64,000 nucleotides of DNA from Metellina segmentata (GCA_947359465.1 OX375880.1:11106120-11170119), one strand, 5' to 3'; positions 42,697 to 53,483 are shown, numbered from the stretch's first letter. The notes: generated by a model not told the origin, from the letters alone. Program-made: numbers and translations.

Positions 42697-42810
42697 TTTC
42701 TTCGCATGTCATTCCAGAAAAAGATGGCCTACAGTTGCATATGAAATCGCCTCCATCTGATTTGCACGCCCCATGGTTTTTGCATGGATTCCAATAGCAT
42801 GGATCGAGAC
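42697..42810 (-). CDS. EGF exon (module 3)
   Basis: Acceptor CCAACAG before 42810, donor GAAA|GTATTA after 42697; 114 bp, phase 1-1. Encodes GLDPCYWNPCKNHGACKSDG, then GDFICNCRPSFSGMTCEE: six cysteines in the classical EGF spacing. The donor (GTATTA) is weaker than those of the sister exons (GTAAGA). Confidence 0.88.
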
Positions 42811-42965
42811 CTGTTGGAAGTTTTCACAAGAATGTCTTTATCAGTTTAACTTTAGTTAACGCATGACAAAAAACTAATTTTTAGGACCGAACCATTTCAA
42901 ATATAAAGTATTCCGATTCTTTTCATGGTAGCTTTTTGTAAATGGAGATCAAAATGTATCCTTAC

Positions 42966-43073
42966 TGTCCTCACAATCACTTCTGGAGAATGGTTCCACA
43001 CACTCACATGTGTATGATTCTCCTGCTATCCTGCATTTTCCATCATTTTTGCATGGATTGGAGCTGCAAGGAT
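42966..43073 (-). CDS. EGF exon (module 2)
   Basis: Acceptor CTTTTCAG before 43073, donor GACA|GTAAGG after 42966; 108 bp, phase 1-1. Encodes DPCSSNPCKNDGKCRIAGES, then YTCECVEPFSRSDCED: six cysteines. The first-loop pattern CSSNPCKNDGKC matches the 39412-39519 exon (CNPNPCQNEGEC), so these modules share an origin. Confidence 0.88.
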
Positions 43074-44308
43074 CTGAAAAGTCAAAAAGACTGAAACTAA
43101 AAAGAAAGATTTTAGCTTATAATATAACACATGTCAGTGTTTCGCACTCTTTATGTTGAATTATGCTTCAGTGTTCATTCTAAATTTAAAGAACGCGCTT
43201 GTTAAGGACATTTTAAGAATCTACAGCAATAATAAATGTTAATAAGTACAAACACGTTTTCACATTGATTCACATGTTCTTTAAAGGTATACGCATTGCG
43301 CAATAATTTCTCAGGTAAAAGGAAATAAAACAGTACTATATTGTAATGAGCCTTCTACGCGAAATTCACTTTATTTTCGAAAATAGTATTATAGGCACAC
43401 ATAGATAATTTCTGATGAGTTATGAAAAATAACCTTTGACCCAATTGAAACCAGTGTATTACTGGTAACCAAAATAAATATTAAATCATAAATATGTCAG
43501 TTTTGCATTTAAAATTGACGAATGAGACTGAGAAAAAGCAACTTTGTGCATAGTCATGTTTGAAAAATAAAATACGGGCTATACATTAAATAGTTACAGT
43601 TAAAAATCTATCTATAACAAATTCAAGTAAAAGCATGGTCCATATTTTCAATCCTTTCAAAATACTCCAAATTATGTAATATTAAAACTTATTTCGATAC
43701 GGAATATATTTTAGAAAACAATTTGAAAAGTATTCATAATTCATAATTTTTAAGAGTTTCTAATAAAGAAATACTTGTAATGTAATGCAATCTAAAATAT
43801 TTTATCACCTTTTGTCCCTGTCCATATTTTAAAGCATTTTTGCCATAAAAAGAGCATAGTGTGAATTGAAAATAACAGTCATATTTAAAACCAAATTTAA
43901 ATTTAACGTTACTACTAAAACCCGGCTGAAGAATGAAACATAATTCTTTATTGAACGGCCTATCGGTCATCAGTCGACGAGCAGACCAAGCAGACGAGTA
44001 GAGTTCTGAAGTGAAAAAATATAGCTTAAAGTAATCCGTAAGAGAACCGTGATCTATCGCTATTACCCAATAAACTATACCTCTAAAGACACCTATGCAT
44101 TTCCCCACAATAACGATCCTAGCAAACGTGGGAATTAAAAAGTTTTGTAGAAAATCGAGAAGAGTTAATGCTTTTAAACACAGTAATGGGGGATTGAATC
44201 CCTACTTATTGGATCACCACCGACTTTGAATTTCATAGCTTCAATCCACGAGCTCCTCTGAAATAAATCATGCAGAAAAACAAAACTCACGTCTCAAAGA
44301 GTTCTTAC
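43074..44308. other. Intron, no supported feature
   Basis: A 124-codon minus frame at 43734-44108 has no recognisable domain or signal and is taken as chance. Confidence 0.4.
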
Positions 44309-44422
44309 CTGTTTCGCAATACAAACCACTGAAGGGGGATGTACATATGCAGAAGTAAGAACCTTCATCACCCATGCAGATTCCACCATTCAGGCACGGT
44401 GAAGAATCACACGGATCCTCAT
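44309..44422 (-). CDS. EGF exon (module 1)
   Basis: Acceptor CTTTTTTAG before 44422, donor ACAG|GTAAGA after 44309; 114 bp, phase 1-1. Encodes DPCDSSPCLNGGICMGDEGS, then YFCICTSPFSGLYCETG: six cysteines with the LNGG.C and SGLYCE signatures of classical EGF modules. First EGF module after the signal-peptide exon, if no exon was missed in the 2.6 kb between them. Confidence 0.88.
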
Positions 44423-44500
44423 CTAAAAAAGAATTTTCGTTTCTCAATTTAAATACGCGCATCGAAAAATCTTAAAGCAATGAGCGACAACAATAATATA

Positions 44501-45068
44501 CTACCCTACAATAATGGACCGGACGCCAGCGGATTTGCATAAAATCCGACTACTTGTTTGGGGGTGTTTTTCGTGGTATGGCACGGGACCTTTACATGTT
44601 GTTCCTGGTCAATTGAACGCCGACGCTTACATGAATATTTTGGACAATCAGGTTCTACCTACGCTTTGACAATTTTATGGAATGGATTAATGTTACTTCC
44701 AGGACGACAATGCTCCATGTCATGTTGCAGCCTCTGTCAAGCAATGGTATCAATATATGAATGTAAAACGTCTTCCCTAGTCCGCTCAGAGTCCCGAACT
44801 AAGCCCTATAGAACATTTGTGGGACGAGTCAGAGCGACGCTTACGGACCAGGGAACAACGTCCGAAATCTACAGCTGAACTGGCGACATTTTTGCAACAG
44901 GATTGGACGCAAATATCCATAGCTGTGTATCGAAACCTTGTTGAAAGTATACCCAGAAGGATTGCTAGCGTCATTGCAGTATGTGGGGGACCATCCCCTT
45001 ATTAAAGCATATCTTATTTTCCTTATACCATCACATCTTGCTGTCCGGTTCATTATTGCAGGGTGGTG
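44501..45068 (+). mobile_element. Tc1/mariner relic, sister of the 22.4-kb copy
   Basis: Ends TACTACCCTACAATAATGGA and, reversed, CACCCTGCAATAATGAAC. Plus-strand transposase remnants: YFQDDNAPCH, then SPELSPIEHLWDE and the helical C terminus (open frame 44817-45005), with stops upstream. Same internal deletion class as 22354-22914, so a non-autonomous subfamily amplified together. Confidence 0.78.
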
Positions 45069-45144
45069 TATATCGAATCCAATAATATTTTCCTTGTGAG
45101 TTTCCGATACACATGGATAATTTACAACATCATTAACTCCATCA

Positions 45145-45450
45145 AATAAGGGACGGAGGCTCGGCTGCCCGGTTGGAAAAGTAACCAACCGGAGGGTTGC
45201 CAGTTCGAATCCAGCCCAAACCGTCGTGCACAAAGGGGGCTAATACACGTTAATCTGTCGTGGTCTCAAGCGTCCTCACGTTAGTGTGGAGTGCAAATGT
45301 GAAGAGTGGGATGTCAGCTCAGGTGTCGCCTCGTCTTCTGACCGTGGTTCTAAACTGCCTGGTGTTGTCCTCGGATCGTTTCCTATCGGAGGTTCATCCC
45401 GAACCGCAAAGAATAGCCCATTCAGTTGCTCCAGTGCGACTTTAATTAAA
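45145..45450 (+). repeat. SINE family 1 variant
   Basis: Head AACCAACCGGAGGGTTGCCA with box B CCAGTTCGAATCC; body to GTGCGACTTTAATTAAAAAC. A tandem CCTA repeat follows. Confidence 0.78.
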
Positions 45451-45489
45451 AACCTACCTACCTACTATGAAACCGGTAAGTATCTGAAT

Positions 45490-45785
45490 TAGAGTCGCAC
45501 TGGAGCAACACAAGGGACTATTGGTTAAGGTCTGGGAGCCATGTCGAAATGAAAGATCAGAGGAAAGCACCTCATAATTTGTAACCCCCCCCCCATGATC
45601 AGATGACGAGAACACCTGAGCTGACACCCCTCTCTCCAAATTTCCACAACAGGCCAACGTGAGGACATTGGAGGTCACAACAAATTGAACGTACACCGGC
45701 CCCCGTGTACACAATTGTCTTTGGTCGGATCGAGTTTCGAACTCTCCGGTTGCTAATCCTTTGCTGTTCTAACTGGGCTACAGTG
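45490..45785 (-). repeat. SINE family 1 variant, reverse
   Basis: Tail GAGTCGCACTGGAGCAACAC, body, head with GAGTTTCGAACTC. Forms an inverted pair with the copy on its left, about 40 bp apart. Confidence 0.75.
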
Positions 45786-45917
45786 ACACTAAAAAGTAAA
45801 ACAGATACGAATTTGTTATAAGTTCCTATGCGATAGGTATTAATTATTTTAATTCATCTTTATTCTAAATTTTTAACTGTGTTATGTGGGAAGAAGACTC
45901 TTTTCCTAGAATCCATG

Positions 45918-47007
45918 TCTCTAATATTATAAAAGGTAGTGTTTGTCTGTTTATTTGTTTGTTTCTTGCACGCAAAGTCCTGATGAATTTATGGCGCTTA
46001 CAATAATAGGATTTGGCACACAGGTAGTCCGAAGATTTTGCAAGTTAAGGGTAGCGGCGGATTTTAAAATTCAATAAAAGAACATTTTAAATTAATTTAA
46101 TGAAATTTAATTATTATTGTTTTCTTTAGAATGGCAACAGCATAAAGGTATGACAGATTAATCTTTTTTCCGTTTTCATTTTACGCGGAGGAATGATTTT
46201 CCAGCAGACGATAAAAACGAAGTTTTATCTTTAGTTATGTAGTACTTTTTTCTATCTCCTAGACCGTTAAAGATAGAGTAAAAATTTCGAAGGATTTGAA
46301 ATCTGCGGAAAATTTCACATTAGATCGATACCTATAAATATGATTTTCTTTAAATAAATAAAATTCTTAAATCGAATCTTTTATATTTTCGCAAGAGAAT
46401 TTGACGTCCCGCTAGCATTCGTGTTCCAAAAATAAACAGATCACATTTCCTGACCTCTTACAATTTCAGCAAAATAAAGCAAAAAAATAAAAACATTTTG
46501 GCTGGCATTCTTTAGTTTATTTTGTGTAAAATCGGGATTGTTAAAGATAGATTGAAAATTTCATCGGATTTGAAATCTGCTGAAAATTTGACACCAGATA
46601 GATACCTTATACGTTTGATTTTATTTTAAATGATTTTTCAATTAAATATTTATATATTCGCTAGAGATTGTGACGTCACCCCGAATTCCTGTTTGAAAAC
46701 ATGGACAACTTCGTTATGGCCGTTATCCAATTTGCGAAGCAAATCATAGTTCATGATATTCATAATTTGGTTTGTTTCGCAAACTAAATTGGTACTCTCA
46801 GAGAATTCATTCCAATAGGCTACGAATTTCCATTTGGTTTGCGAAGCAAGCCAACACCACTGGCAACGTCATTATAGTTGCTATCCAATAGGCTACGAAT
46901 GTGTATGGTAATCCGTAGCAATCACTGGGGGTTAGCGAGCAGAGGTCACGCCTGACCCCACGAAAAGAAATGTCACGGGAAACGCCTTGCTGGCACGCAG
47001 TGTTTAG
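45918..47007 (+). mobile_element. Non-autonomous Helitron, near complete
   Basis: Starts TCTCTAATATTATAAAAGG; ends with GCTGGCACGCAGTGTTTAG, a decayed form of the hairpin and CTAG. Same structure as 5749-7021 in the opposite orientation. Confidence 0.75.
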
Positions 47008-47055
47008 AGTTTAATATTCGTTAAAAATATGCAAAATAGTGATTTAAAATATTAC

Positions 47056-47257
47056 CTCGAGCACTGGTGGACAGGAGAATTCCACAACAGCACAGCAATG
47101 CGAAAAGGATGCACGAGAACGAGATGTTCAGCCTCGTTCTTAAGGGATTTATATGAGTGATAGTAGTATTAGCGTTTAAAAACGAATCCATCTGTTGCTT
47201 CCCTCGGGTTTTATCTTTCTCTGGCAGTGAGACAATACAATCCTCAGTCTTACACAT
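47056..47257 (-). CDS. Signal-peptide (first coding) exon of the multi-EGF gene
   Basis: Two in-frame ATGs (47257 and 47191). From the second, a 24-residue polar n-region is followed by the hydrophobic core ISFSCILFALLCCCGILL and STSARG, a plausible signal peptide or signal anchor. The exon ends CGAG|GTAATA in phase 1, the phase needed by the EGF exon at 44309-44422. It is the best candidate 5' coding exon of the long form. Length of the n-region is unusual, and it lies 2.6 kb from the next recognised exon, so a missed exon or a different gene is possible. Confidence 0.6.
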
Positions 47258-48002
47258 TTATAGAGTAAATGAAACGAAAGTTACGTTTTTCGTTGATTAA
47301 CCCCTTCTGGGACTTGGAGGTGTGGACTGGTAACCACCTTGAAATGGTTATGGTCAGATGTATAAGCATTCGTTAGTACGACTCTGAAGAGAAGGTATTT
47401 GCTCTGGGGATGTCCATTTGTCATGACCCAGACTACAATCAACAAGTGTTCATCTCTCATAATTAGGGCAACTTTTTGCAACAAATGCTACTTTTTTTCA
47501 CACGTTCTACGCTTTATGTTAAGTACTAAAATAAAAATTTCTCCTACATGGGGTGTATTGCAAGTGAGTTATAACCGCAACATGAATGCAACTTTCTGCA
47601 GAAATGCAACTTTTTGCATAAATGCAACCACTTGCAACTTTTTAAAATTTAGCTTAAAATTAATTAATTAGAAATTACTATTTCTTTTTTTGCCCTCTGA
47701 ACCAACCCTTTGATCACGTGTGTCTGATCTTGCGAACGCCGAAGTATTGCGGATCAAACAAGAAGTTCATGGAAAGAAGGTGTTCTTAACAGACAAAAGT
47801 GAAATAAATGGCAAGGAGTACTTTTAACACATTGGTTGGCACTCTTGATAACCCAGAGGAAACTTGCGTAAACGACTGAAGAGTTTGCGAGATGAGTGTC
47901 AATCATCAATCATTCACCACTTTGCATAAGTTGCTAATTTTCATTGGTCTCGTCTAGCTCTCAAAAACCAACGTTATATAAATAAATAAACATTGAATAT
48001 AT
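47258..48002. other. Region upstream of the EGF gene
   Basis: Expected promoter region of the long form. A short TGCAACTTT motif repeats at 47575-47642. No TATA box could be supported. Confidence 0.35.
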
Positions 48003-48312
48003 TTCGGCACCTGGGGTGTTAGCCTCTAGATCGGAAGGTTCCTGGTTCTAATCCCGGTCAGTGCATGGATGTTTGTAAGCGTATGGTGTAGAGGCGGATG
48101 GTGCGTCTTAAATCTGTCTGGGTCGAAAGTCCTCACGTTGGGTTGGTGTGGAAGTTTGGAGAGTGGGATGCCAGCTCAGGTGTTGCCTCGTCATCTGACC
48201 GTGGTTCAAAATTACGAGGTGTTGTCCTCGGATCTTTCCCTTAAGGGACTGATCCCGGACCGTCGTCAATAGCCCGTTGTGTTGCTCTAGTACGACGTTA
48301 ACTAAAATTACC
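48003..48312 (+). repeat. SINE family 1
   Basis: From GGTGTTAGCCTCTAGATCGG to GTACGACGTTAACTAAAATT; box A partly missing, box B GGTTCTAATCCC. A second copy of the last 50 bp follows (48320-48385). Confidence 0.8.
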
Positions 48313-48429
48313 ATTACCCTGACCGTCGTCAATAGCCCGTTGTGTTGCTCTAGTAGTACGTTAATTAAAAAAATTACCAATTACCAGAAAAAGATAGGTT
48401 CTACCAAACACAAGACAGGTTGGAGCTAA

Positions 48430-48935
48430 AAACTGATAATATCGAAATCCCATGGGCTCAGGGCTAAATTCCTAAGTATTATCCTAGACAGAAGACTCAC
48501 ATGGAATCAGAACACAAAAAACGTTATCCATAAATTCCGAGACGTAAAACGTAAACTTTTCCACCTAATTGCTCTGAATTCGCCAATGACTATTGAAAAC
48601 AAAATACTCGTGTACCTAAGCTATCTCAGACCAGTAATCACATACGCAAGACAAATTTGGGGATCTACTAAAACCAAAAATATAAATTCCCTTGAAATCC
48701 TTCAAACTTCTACACTCCGAACCATCACCAAAGCAAGATGGTTCCAACGAAACACCGAAATTATAAGACACGATCTTAGAATTACGTCCCTTAAAACCCA
48801 TATCGCTCTCTCTAAACTTGCGAAAAAATTCTATAAAAACTTGTACAATATCGATAATGTCTCCATTCAGCAAATCCCCAACTACGATAAAAATCTTCAA
48901 GAAAATAGTTATAAACTTAATGCAGATAGCTGATT
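48430..48935 (+). pseudogene. Jockey-like non-LTR reverse transcriptase C-terminal fragment
   Basis: The frame from about 48470 reads FLSIILDRRLTWNQNTKNVI, and continues in the same frame through the ATG at 48586: LSYLRPVITYARQIWG, the conserved thumb/connection region of jockey-clade RTs (L.RPV..YA...W). Catalytic palm motifs are absent (5'-truncated) and a stop interrupts the start (WAQG then TAA). Confidence 0.7.
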
Positions 48936-49375
48936 AAAATCCAACCCCTCTTTGAAGAAACATTATAAAGTTGCTCTCAGCATTATATTTTCCTTGCTGA
49001 AAACCAACTGCTTTTTAAATATTTTACCTTATACGAGCAATATGCTTGAACAGTCAGCACAGCGTCCCAAATATGAGTTGTTATTTTTAAGCATCACCGG
49101 TCGCGGTCAGTACTTGGGAGGGGGACTACGCAAGCTCCCGCGACCAGCAATCTGTTTACAGATGCAATACTACTTTTTAAACCTTTATTACCACTTCAAA
49201 GTCACCTTATTTAATTGCAAACAACTTATTTTATTTTATTTCTACTATTTTGTAAATTTTGGGCATTCCATTTTAGAATTAAGTCACTCCACCAAAATTG
49301 TTGTACCGAAGATTAAGGCCGCTGCACACGTCCAACCAGAATAAAAGGAGTTTTTATTAAAGGTGGAGACACAGG
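48936..49375. other. Intergenic, nothing recognised
   Basis: An open frame 48952-49344 lacks any domain. Confidence 0.4.
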
Positions 49376-50058
49376 CGCCTCAATCCCATGATAGTACTTT
49401 ACGCAAGTCCAACTTGATTGGCTAATCGGATCACATGACCTAGGTACGTATGTCATCAGAATTTTTCTGTTGGCAATTTATCTCTTCCTTTGGCGTACTT
49501 CAAAATTTATGTGAGGATAAATTTCTTTGCTGCTGTTTAGTTATATATTTTAGTTGACTCGGTAACTTTAAATTCAGATCTGCTGTATAATCAAGAGGGG
49601 CAATAGAAAAAAGGAAATAAGGTGTGTAACATGATTTCAATCAGGAGTGGTTCTTAGATTATTTATGTAAAATCAACGGAAGCTTGGAAAAATATAAAAA
49701 GGGTATTAAAAATTAGGAAAAGTAATTTAGACTCAAAAGGAATGAAATTGGATTTTAAAAAAATAATTTGGTGGATCTAAAATTTTTTCGGCCTGCTGGA
49801 TTTGATTTCGTAAAGTCATCCTCCGCTGTCGACGCCAATCTGAAGTTAGGTGACTTTAGCCATTAGGTCATCGTCGCTTTTCGAAAGAAAGCTCTTTAAA
49901 AGTATAAGTACCCTTAGGATAAGTTGGCGAGATCAAAATCAAAATGGTTACTGCAACAATCAGATTGGCGAGATATACAAGTGAAGCCAAGCCCGTGAAA
50001 CTAGCCAATCAAGTTGGACTTGCGTAAAGTACTGTCATGGGATTGAGCCGCTTCTATG
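49376..50058. mobile_element. Inverted-repeat element A enclosing a tRNA-like SINE core
   Basis: The outer arms (about 49388-49432 and about 50008-50050) are near-perfect reverse complements (CAATCCCATGATAGTACTTT at the left). The interior 49641-49902 is almost the same as 57723-57986, which sits in another inverted-repeat frame. Confidence 0.75.
49641..49902 (-). repeat. SINE family 2 core (tRNA-like), copy 1
   Basis: The reverse strand begins with a tRNA-like part: GACGATGACCTAATGGCTAA (box A) and a degraded box B near 49800 (CGAAATCAAATCC). It is followed by about 170 bp of AT-rich body. Confidence 0.65.
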
Positions 50059-50174
50059 GAGACGCGATCTGTCAGCCATCTTGCATAATGAGAAATAAAT
50101 GTTTTGCTTTCGAAAAAGAATATTAAGCGCATGCGCAAATAAATTGCTGTCGCTATCGGTGTGAAGGCTTTTTT

Positions 50175-50223
50175 AACAGCAACAGAGACATGCGACAAAA
50201 TGTCGCCTGTCTCTGTTGCTGTT
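50175..50223. other. Strong hairpin
   Basis: AACAGCAACAGAGACA and TGTCTCTGTTGCTGTT are perfect complements flanking a second GCGACA/TGTCGC stem; loop of about three to five bases. Confidence 0.85.
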
Positions 50224-50569
50224 TGTGTGGAGCCACGATAAGAGGTCTAGTGTATCGAGAGGTTTATGCAAAAGCTTAAACAGTCTAGATTTAAAAGACG
50301 TAAAGAGAGAAATTATTTTTTTCGTTTTCTCTAAGAGAGCACTAAGAAAGTATGTGGAAAAAAATCTTTGTTAAAAAACATGACCTCAGAGTCATGAATA
50401 ACATACATCAAATGAAACTGCGTTTTTGAATTATTTGAAAACTCTACCGAACAATGTGTGGTGAAGCTACACTCACCACATGTTACCACACACTCATTAA
50501 CCCTCAAATACAAGCAGGCAGTTTGTATTTTGAGATGACCCCCCCATTCCCTTAGGCCACGTTCACATG

Positions 50570-50900
50570 AGGCGGCCCACGCGCGTTTGACGAGGCTATC
50601 AGCCTCCTTAACTTGCACTCCACTCTCCAAATTTCTGCAACACACCAACATGAGGACATGTGAGGCCAAGAAAGCTCTAACATGCACCAGCCCCCTGTAC
50701 ACGACGGATTTCAGCTGCAACGCGTTTCGAACTCGCAACGTTGGTAATCCGTTTATCTTCCAACTGGTCTAACGTGGCCCATGAATCGATTATTAACAAT
50801 TGACACATTGACGACGGTCCGGGATCAATCCTTTAAGGGAAAGATCCGAGAACAACACCGCGTAATTTTGAAACAAGGTCAGATACCAAGACAACACATG
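50570..50900 (-). repeat. SINE family 1 fragments, reverse
   Basis: 50570-50790 holds a body and head variant (CGCGTTTCGAACTCGCAACG). 50805-50900 holds a second 3' part (GACGGTCCGGGATCAATCC). Confidence 0.65.
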
Positions 50901-51060
50901 GGCCGGCACACACATCGCAACCCACCAGTTGCTCTCTTCTAGGCGGGTTTCCGCAGCCCCGGTGTAGAAGTGGAATATTTCCTTAGAGATAGATCCCGAA
51001 CCGTTGCCAATAGTGCGATGTGTTACTCGAGTTTCAATCTCACAACCCTCTTGTTGCTAA

Positions 51061-51305
51061 TAAGCCGACCAAATGGTATAGTGGTTAAGGTGTTAGCCTC
51101 TAGATCGGAAGGTTCCTGGTTCGAATATAGGTCCGGGCATGGATGTTTGTAAGCGTATGGTGAAGAGGCGGCTGGTGTACCTTAAATCTGTCGTGGCCGA
51201 AAATCCTCACGTTGGGTGGGTGTGGAGGTTTGGAGAGTGGGGTGACAGCTCAGGTGTTGCTTCGTCATCTGACCGTGGTTCAAAATTACGAGGTGTTGTC
51301 CTCGG
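51061..51305 (+). repeat. SINE family 1, intact tRNA-like head
   Basis: GCCGACCAAATGGTATAGTG, GTTAAGGTGTTAGCCTCTAG, box B GGTTCGAATATAGG; breaks off at GTCCTCGG where an inverted copy begins. Confidence 0.8.
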
Positions 51306-51470
51306 TAATGGTAATTTTTGTTAGCGTCCTACTAGAGCAACACAACGGGCTATTGACGACGGTCCTGGATCAGTCCCTTAATGGAAAGATCCGAGGACAA
51401 CACCTCGTAATTTTGAACCACGGTCAGATGACGAAGCAACACCTGAGCTGACACCCCTCTCTCCAAACAG
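51306..51470 (-). repeat. SINE family 1, inverted fragment
   Basis: Tail and half body in reverse orientation, making a hairpin-like pair with 51061-51305. Confidence 0.75.
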
Positions 51471-51612
51471 GTGTTGTCCTCGGATATTTCCCTTAAGGCA
51501 GTGCTCCCCAACCTTTTTATCACCGCGGACCGGATCAACGTTTGATAATTTTAACGCGGCCCGCTGGGAAGGGGGGCGTTAATTGTTTATATTTTAGATT
51601 GTATTGGTAATT

Positions 51613-51900
51613 GGTAATTTTAGTTAACGTCGTACTAGAGCAACACAACGGGCTATTGACGACGGTCCGGGATCAGTCCCTTAAGGGAAAGATCCGAGGA
51701 CAACACCTCGTAATTTTGAACCACGGTCAGATGACGAAGCAACACCTGAGCTGGCACCCCACTCTCCAAACTTCCACGCCAACCCAATGTGAGGACTTTC
51801 GGCCACGACAGATTTAAGGTGCACCAGCCGCCTCTACACCATACGCTTACAAACATCCATGCCCGGACCCGGATTCGAACCATGAACCTTTCGATCTTAG
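51613..51900 (-). repeat. SINE family 1 nested in the hAT element
   Basis: Tail TAGTTAACGTCGTACTAGAG to head GGATTCGAACCATGAACC. Confidence 0.8.
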
Positions 51901-52204
51901 ATTTTTTTGATAAAAATTTTAATTTAATTGCATTTAAACATGCCTTCAAAATAGAATGCAGTTTCACCAAAAAATGAATATAAAGGGATTGAACATTTTA
52001 ACTCACTGGAATGCTAAATCAATTAGAACACTGAGCTTGTTTCTTTCCGACGAGACGGTTTCATCTGGGGGTAATAGGAGACAATGACACCCGAAGTGTG
52101 TTGCTTATGTCCAGTTTATTCCGTAGTTTTAGTTGTTGTCACTGCAGAAAAACCCTGCTTCAGATAGGCAATAGGGATTTAAGTGCTGTAGTGGCAATCT
52201 CAGG

Positions 52205-52606
52205 TTATTCCGCCATGACTTTAATCCAGAACACCGGCAGAGTTGTTGTTTCGAATGTAGTTTTAAGGCCGCCTTCATTTTCAATCTCCAGCAGTTGATC
52301 TTCTTCTTGCACAGACATGCTAGATTCGCCTGATTTGTTGACAAATGGGTCGCGGATCCATTCTTTACCAGTTCGTGGGTCTTTTGTGGTTGGGAAGTAG
52401 CGCTCGAAATCTTTTAAAAGTAAAGACAGGTGATCGTGCACCAACTGGGAGAAAGAATGTTTAGGCTCAGTCTCGCCTAAAATCCCCTCTAATGTCTGAA
52501 ACATGTCCAAAATGCTTCTGTTCACGCGCCGTCCCCACAATTTCAGTTTGGCTTTAAATGCAGCTACTTTGTCTGCCAACTTGAAAACAGTTGTTATATT
52601 TGTCAA
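52205..52606 (-). pseudogene. hAT transposase fragment (ZBED5/GTF2IRD2-like)
   Basis: An open 133-codon frame: FKAKLKLWGRR, then FSQLVHDHLSLLLKDFERYF and WIRDPF, the middle part of the transposase family also represented at 29763-30266 (shared KDFERYF/FKKYF...WVRDPF pattern). Upstream and downstream catalytic parts are missing. A transposon remnant rather than a host gene. Confidence 0.7.
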
Positions 52607-52860
52607 AATTGGAAAATAGAGACATACAGAATTCAGAAATCATAATTGAAGCTCTAGTAACAGAACAAATTTCAAGTTCTGATTAACCGCCTCCTAATTT
52701 GAATGGACATTTCATAGATAAGAACCGCACAAACCCGAGATAAATACACCATAGTAAATACAGTGGAAATAGTTTAATGTTCCTTGGGCGGCCCGGTACC
52801 ATTTGATCCACGGACCCGTACCGTTCCGCGGCCCGGGGGTTGAGGACCACTGCCATAAGG

Positions 52861-52930
52861 GATTGATCCCAGACCGTCGTCAATAGCCCGTTGTGTTGCT
52901 CTAGTACGACGTTAATTAAAAAATACCAAA
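52861..52930 (+). repeat. 3' end of the SINE interrupted by the hAT element
   Basis: GATTGATCCCAGACCGTCGT to TACGACGTTAATTAAAAAA, following directly on the target duplication. Confidence 0.75.
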
Positions 52931-52937
52931 AGGTAGT

Positions 52938-53272
52938 GAGCCGACCAACCGGCATAGTGGTTAAGGTGATAGCCTCTAGATCGGAAGGTTCCTGGTTCGA
53001 ATCCGGGTCGGGGCATGGATGTTTGTAAGCGCATGGTGTAGAGGCGGCTGTTGCACCTTAAATATGTCGTGGCCGAAAGTCCTCACGTTCGGTTGGCGTG
53101 GAAGTTTGAAGAGTGGGGTACCAGCTCAGGTGTTGGTTCGTCATCTGACCATGGTTCAAAGTTACGAGGTGTTATCCTCGGATCTTTCCATTAAGGGACT
53201 GATCGCGGACCGTCGTCAATAGCCCGTTGTGTTGCTTTAGTACGACGTTAACTAAAATTACCATTACCAGTA
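52938..53272 (+). repeat. SINE family 1, best full-length copy
   Basis: 335 bp. Head GAGCCGACCAACCGGCATAG, box A TAGTGGTTAAGGTGATAGCC, box B GGTTCGAATCC; body; tail GACGTTAACTAAAATTACCA. Useful as the family reference within this window. Confidence 0.88.
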
Positions 53273-53359
53273 TCAAAAGGTAGGGACGTATTCTATGATT
53301 AGTAGAAAGTTGATAATAAATTTGCATTTCCTGGTTTGCATGTCATGACTCCCCCGTTT

Positions 53360-53483
53360 CCCGTGCTATATATTCAACTCCTCAGACTGTTGTGTAAGAA
53401 TGACGATATACGTCATAGAGGAACCTCTTAGCGCGATCTGTACACAGACGACGAACGCTGGTGAGGCTCCTTTGAATAAAATG
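53360..53483 (+). promoter_or_regulatory. Candidate promoter and 5' exon of the MATH-BTB gene
   Basis: A CTATATATT box (53366-53374) precedes a leader that ends AATAAAATG|GTAAGT (ATG at 53481-53483), a very good donor immediately after an ATG. Acceptors at 54841 or 54849 could receive it; joining to 54850 in phase 0 would keep the MATH-BTB frame open with about 43 extra residues. Equally it may be a non-coding leader exon. Confidence 0.35.

Larger units (their letters stand above)
51499..52852 (-). mobile_element. hAT transposon relic inserted in a SINE
   Basis: Ends CAGTGCTCCCCAACC and reversed CAGTGGTCCTCAACC. Flanking 8-mers CCTTAAGG and CCATAAGG match at 7 of 8 positions, and the interrupted SINE 3' end continues on the right. 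It holds a transposase fragment and, nested inside, a reverse SINE (51613-51900). Confidence 0.82.

Noticed and set aside
43734..44108. 124-codon minus-strand frame between EGF exons 1 and 2
   Set aside because: Aromatic-rich, no signal, no conserved motif; probable chance frame in an intron.
48069..48272. Recurrent short frames such as MFVSVWCRGGW at SINE copies (48.07, 51.65 and 53.02 kb)
   Set aside because: They occur only within SINE bodies and vary with SINE mutations; not genes.
52938..53020. tRNA gene
   Set aside because: Box A and B are present but no acceptor stem closes and many copies share the same non-tRNA body; a SINE head.
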